Origin: CAZFLM01 sp964519955
GTDB taxonomy: Bacteria > Armatimonadota > Chthonomonadetes > Chthonomonadales > CAJBBX01
DNA length: 64,000 nt
Direction of reading: 5' to 3'
Assembly: GCA_964519955.1 (NCBI GenBank)
Contig: CAZFLM010000003.1
Coordinates: 1 to 64,000, forward strand
Within the stretch, counting starts at the first letter, position 1. Each line of letters starts with the position of its first letter. This document shows, in pieces, positions 61,326 to 64,000 of this stretch. The notes beneath the pieces are model-generated. The model saw only the letters and a program-made list of their open reading frames with translations, was not told the origin of the DNA and made no database searches. The translations under genes and the position numbers were made by a program.

Positions 61326-61682
61326 CGGAAGGGCACAGTTGCTTGTGTCAGACGGGATCGGTCTCGTCGATCCCACGGACCGGCAAGGGCCCTCGTTGGC
61401 CGCCCGCCGTCCCTGCGACGTGCGTGCGGCCGAGCGCCTCACCCTCTGTGCCCTGGGTCAGGATGCTGCTATTCGGTTGTCACCCCCGCCGCCGTGCTCC
61501 ACGTCGCCGAGGCAGTTGTATTGTTCCGTGTCCGCCAGCCGAGCTGATCGGCAAGACTGCCGGGCTTCGGGCATCTTGGCGCAGCTACCTGAATGATGCA
61601 CGAGAGCAGCGGCAACATAGGCCAGAGCCTGCCCTGAGCGTGTCGAAGGGCGCCCGTCCAGGGCCACTCATGGGAGGCCGCG
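61326..61682. other. Gap of 357 bp between riboswitch and E1 gene
   Basis: No convincing gene. It should hold the promoter for the riboswitch transcript, but I cannot identify clear -35/-10 or -24/-12 boxes. At 61631-61651 lies GCCCTGAGCGTGTCGAAGGGC, a short palindromic unit of a type repeated in many genomes. Confidence 0.5.
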
Positions 61683-63659
61683 CTACGCCATCACCGTGCG
61701 GATCGCCGACATCAGGTCGTCGATGTCCGGCAGCACACCGTACTCCAGCACGGGCGCGTACGGCACCTGCACGTCCTCGCGGGCCACCAACTGCGGCGCG
61801 GCGAGGAACAGGTCCCAGCGCTCCGGCCGCGCGGTCATCTCGGCGACCACCGCCTGGCCGAAGCCGGCAGTCCGGCTGTCCTCGTGCAGCACGACGAGCC
61901 GCCCCGTCTTGCCCACCGACGCGGCGATGCCCTCCCAGTCGCAGGGCACGATGGTGCGCAGGTCGACGATCTCGACGGAGATGCCCTCCGCCGCCGCCAT
62001 CTCGGCCCCCTGCTCCGCCAGCTCGGTGCCATTGCCCCAGGTGATGAGGGTCACGTCGGAGCCCTCGCGTCGGACCACGCTCTGCCCCGCGGGCACGGGC
62101 ACGAACACGGGCCGATCGACGCGCTTGCGGAAGATGTGCTTCGGCACGAGAACGAGCGTCGGGTCCTCGCCGCGGATCGCGGTCCACATCAGCCCCGCCG
62201 CGTCCTCTGGGGTGGAGGGCTCGAACACGCGCAGGCCCGGCAGATGCGCCCAGAGCCCCTCGTTCGTCTGGCTGTGCCACGAACCGCCGCCCGGCAGGTA
62301 GGCGCCCGCCGGCGCGTAGAGGGTGATGGGGCACGTCCAGTCGCCGGCCGTGCGCCAGCGCAGGGTCGAGATCCCCGTGGCAAGCTGGCTCCAGGCCGTC
62401 GACATGAAGTCGATGAACTGCACCTCGAAGACGGGCCGGTAGCCAACGGCGGCCAATCCCACCGCCACGCCCAGGATGGTCGCCTCGGCGAGTGGCGAGT
62501 TGTGGACACGGCCCCGGAAGCGCGTGCTGAGCCCCTTCGTGAAGCCGAAGACGCCGCCCTTCGGGTCTTCGACGTCCTCGCCGAACACGATGACGCGGTC
62601 GTCGGTCCCGAGTGCCACCTCCAGCGTATCGTGGATGGCGGTGACCATCGTGTGCGACTCGGCGGTCGGCAGCGGCGGCGCCTCCGCGGGTGTCGGGTCG
62701 GCGTAGAGCCATTCGCTCCCGGAGGAGGGGTCGGGATCGGCCTGCTGCTCGGCCCGGCGGTAGTCCTCCTCGACCTGCGCCGCGATCTCGCCCTTCTCCC
62801 GCTCCCAGTCCTCCTCGCTCAGCACACCCTCGGCGATCAGCCTGCTCGCCAGCAGGACGATCGGGTCGCGCTCGGCCATCGCCGCGATGTCGTCGGCCGC
62901 CCGGTAGACGCGGTGGTCATCCGATGAGGTGTGCGAGCTAAGGCGGTCGACCTCGCACCACAGGATGGTGGGCCCGCCGCCCGCCCGCGCCTTGCGGATC
63001 GCCTGCGCGCCCTTCTCGAACACCTCGTACGCATCGCGCCCATTCACGAACTCGACCAGGTGCTCATCGATCACCCGCAGCCGGTGCGGGTTCATCGCGG
63101 CGGTGGGCGTGCTGATCGCGTACTGGTTGTCCTCCACAAGGAAGACGATCGGTAAGCTGAGCTGCACCGCGAAGGCGACTGCCTCGTAGTACTCGCCCTG
63201 CCGCGCGGCTCCGTCGCCCAGGTGGCAGGTCACGACCGCGTCGCCGCCATCCATCTGCAGGCCCCAGGCCGCTCCGGCAGCCGGCAGGCACTGCGACGCG
63301 GTCGGCGTGGCGATGGAGAAGATATGGTGAGCGCGGCACGTGTAGTGTGCCGGCATCGACCGGCCGCCGCCCAACGAGTCCCGCTTGGCGAAGTAGGCCA
63401 TGGCGATGTCGTAGTTCGTCAGGCCGCGCGCCAGGCAGAACGCACGATCGCGGTAGAAGGGGAACACGTAGTCGTCCGGGCGGAGGAGATGGGCGAGCGC
63501 CGCGATGGCCTCGTGCCCCATGCCGGAGACGTGGAACCACCCCTTGCTCTGCCGCAGGAGGATGCCCTCGCGGCGATCCCCCTGCCGCGACAGCTCCATC
63601 GTGCGGAGCAGATCGAGGGCAGGCAGCGCCTGGGTGGCAGGCGAGGTGGCAGGCGGCAT
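61683..63659 (-). CDS. 2-oxoacid dehydrogenase E1, fused alpha and beta subunits
   Basis: 658 aa. The alpha half (about 1-330) has the TPP motif LGDGAARQGEYYEAVAFAVQLSLPIVFLVEDNQYAIS (GDG...N). The beta half (about 350-658) has VIVFGEDVEDPKGGVFGFTKGL, SPLAEATILGVAVGLAAVGYRPVFEVQFIDF and a C-terminal LHEDSRTAGFGQAVVAEM. Probably branched-chain or pyruvate-type decarboxylase. Start 63659 has AAGGGAGAA. E2 is 31 kb away; E3 is absent. Fused E1 chains occur in several phyla. Confidence 0.92.
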   Translation of the reverse strand: MPPATSPATQALPALDLLRTMELSRQGDRREGILLRQSKGWFHVSGMGHEAIAALAHLLRPDDYVFPFYRDRAFCLARGLTNYDIAMAYFAKRDSLGGGRSMPAHYTCRAHHIFSIATPTASQCLPAAGAAWGLQMDGGDAVVTCHLGDGAARQGEYYEAVAFAVQLSLPIVFLVEDNQYAISTPTAAMNPHRLRVIDEHLVEFVNGRDAYEVFEKGAQAIRKARAGGGPTILWCEVDRLSSHTSSDDHRVYRAADDIAAMAERDPIVLLASRLIAEGVLSEEDWEREKGEIAAQVEEDYRRAEQQADPDPSSGSEWLYADPTPAEAPPLPTAESHTMVTAIHDTLEVALGTDDRVIVFGEDVEDPKGGVFGFTKGLSTRFRGRVHNSPLAEATILGVAVGLAAVGYRPVFEVQFIDFMSTAWSQLATGISTLRWRTAGDWTCPITLYAPAGAYLPGGGSWHSQTNEGLWAHLPGLRVFEPSTPEDAAGLMWTAIRGEDPTLVLVPKHIFRKRVDRPVFVPVPAGQSVVRREGSDVTLITWGNGTELAEQGAEMAAAEGISVEIVDLRTIVPCDWEGIAASVGKTGRLVVLHEDSRTAGFGQAVVAEMTARPERWDLFLAAPQLVAREDVQVPYAPVLEYGVLPDIDDLMSAIRTVMA

Positions 63660-63815
63660 GGCGGTTCTCCCTTTGCTGGCCGAGCGTGGGCGTGGCGCCG
63701 CGACGAGGGCGGCGCTGCCCTCCTGTACGAGGCGTACCGGGTGCGGCGTCCCAGCGGCGGACGAGCCGCCCGGCGCTCCCACACCAACCATCGTCGGCGC
63801 AGGCGCGCCGGGGGC

Positions 63816-64000
63816 CTACCGCCCGTACCGGCGCGTGTACGCCTCGGCGTGCACCTTGCGTGCGGCCGCCACCATCTCGGGGTACGGCGTGTCAGTCACG
63901 GTGAGGAACCCGATGTTGTAGTTCTCCCCGTCGAACCACCGCCCCGTGAGCGCCTCGTCGACGTACTGGAACCAGTGGCACCCGACGAACGCCGGGTGAT
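63816..64000 (-). CDS. Glycoside hydrolase (agarase-like), C-terminal end only
   Basis: The last 60 codons are visible: GCHWFQYVDEALTGRWFDGENYNIGFLTVTD and VAAARKVHAEAYTRRYGR before the TAG (given in two parts). The GCHWFQY-D-xLTGR-DGENYNIGF block is the closing barrel strand of agarase/beta-glycosidase-type TIM-barrel proteins. The 5' end lies outside the window. Confidence 0.75.
   Translation of the reverse strand, partial: HPAFVGCHWFQYVDEALTGRWFDGENYNIGFLTVTDTPYPEMVAAARKVHAEAYTRRYGR

Noticed and set aside
1..64000. CRISPR arrays, tRNA or rRNA genes, transposases
   Set aside because: No regularly spaced repeats, no tRNA-like T-loop blocks and no transposase proteins were seen by reading; a computed search could still find a diverged tRNA.

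Overview
The window is GC-rich (roughly 68-70% by eye) bacterial chromosome. It contains no rRNA, tRNA, CRISPR array, transposase or phage structural gene that I could find. The gene content points to a diderm, heterotrophic, surface-living bacterium. There is a complete RND/TolC-type tripartite efflux set, an outer-membrane beta-barrel protein ending in Phe, two DUF1559-type prepilin-like proteins (N-terminal FTLIELLVVIAIIAILAAILFPVF), and three PEP-CTERM sorted exoproteins. Exported beta-helix, esterase and glycoside-hydrolase-like enzymes are also present. This mix is typical of Armatimonadota and also occurs in Planctomycetota and relatives; the phylum call is inference.

Layout, left to right. 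1-2.3 kb: class A penicillin-binding protein, cut by the window edge. 2.5-9.7 kb: RND pump, adaptor, TolC-like channel and TetR regulator, with a palindromic operator. 9.8-10.7 kb: marR plus a DUF4405 cytochrome-like membrane protein, under a consensus promoter that looks leaderless. 10.9-17.4 kb: glycerate kinase, methyltransferase, beta-helix protein, alpha/beta hydrolase and aminotransferase. 17.6-21 kb: ankyrin protein, queC-queE (7-deazaguanine synthesis) and an outer-membrane protein. 21-24.3 kb: a small toxin-antitoxin patch with a hicB remnant, mntA-hepT, hicAB between 33-bp direct repeats, a GDSL hydrolase and a DUF4143 ATPase. 24.5-27 kb: esterase, membrane protein, ankyrin operon and DUF433. 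27.1-29.3 kb: groES-groEL with a CIRCE/HrcA operator. 29.6-34.1 kb: 2-oxoacid dehydrogenase E2, S9 peptidase and class II photolyase.

34.2-39.7 kb is the most unusual region. It is a tight five-gene operon encoding a 252-aa coiled-coil-like protein, a BrxD-like ATPase that has lost its Walker A motif, an intact DUF2791/BREX-type ATPase, a 180-aa orphan and an SNF2 helicase. Its parts resemble BREX and Shango defence modules, but the arrangement matches no system I know. 39.9-42.8 kb: Fpg/Nei glycosylase and an Xre-ImmA/PIN toxin-antitoxin-like pair.

42.9-64 kb: a glycoside-hydrolase-like exoprotein; MoxR ATPase plus a VWA protein with a duplicated metallopeptidase domain; a PEP-CTERM protein; a glycyl radical enzyme; a three-gene ankyrin cluster; a second PEP-CTERM protein; an isochorismatase-like hydrolase; an exported CbiX-like protein; and two prepilin-like proteins. 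These are followed by a dtxR-feoA-feoB iron operon with two small Cys-rich genes, a thioester-domain PEP-CTERM protein behind a c-di-GMP-I riboswitch, a fused E1 alpha/beta 2-oxoacid dehydrogenase (likely partner of the E2 30 kb away), and the end of a glycoside hydrolase.

Regulatory DNA is unusually readable here. Near-identical sigma-54 (-24/-12) sites precede two of the three PEP-CTERM genes and the third has a c-di-GMP riboswitch, so surface-protein output appears to be wired to biofilm signalling. Autoregulatory palindromes precede the tetR, marR, xre-immA and dtxR genes.
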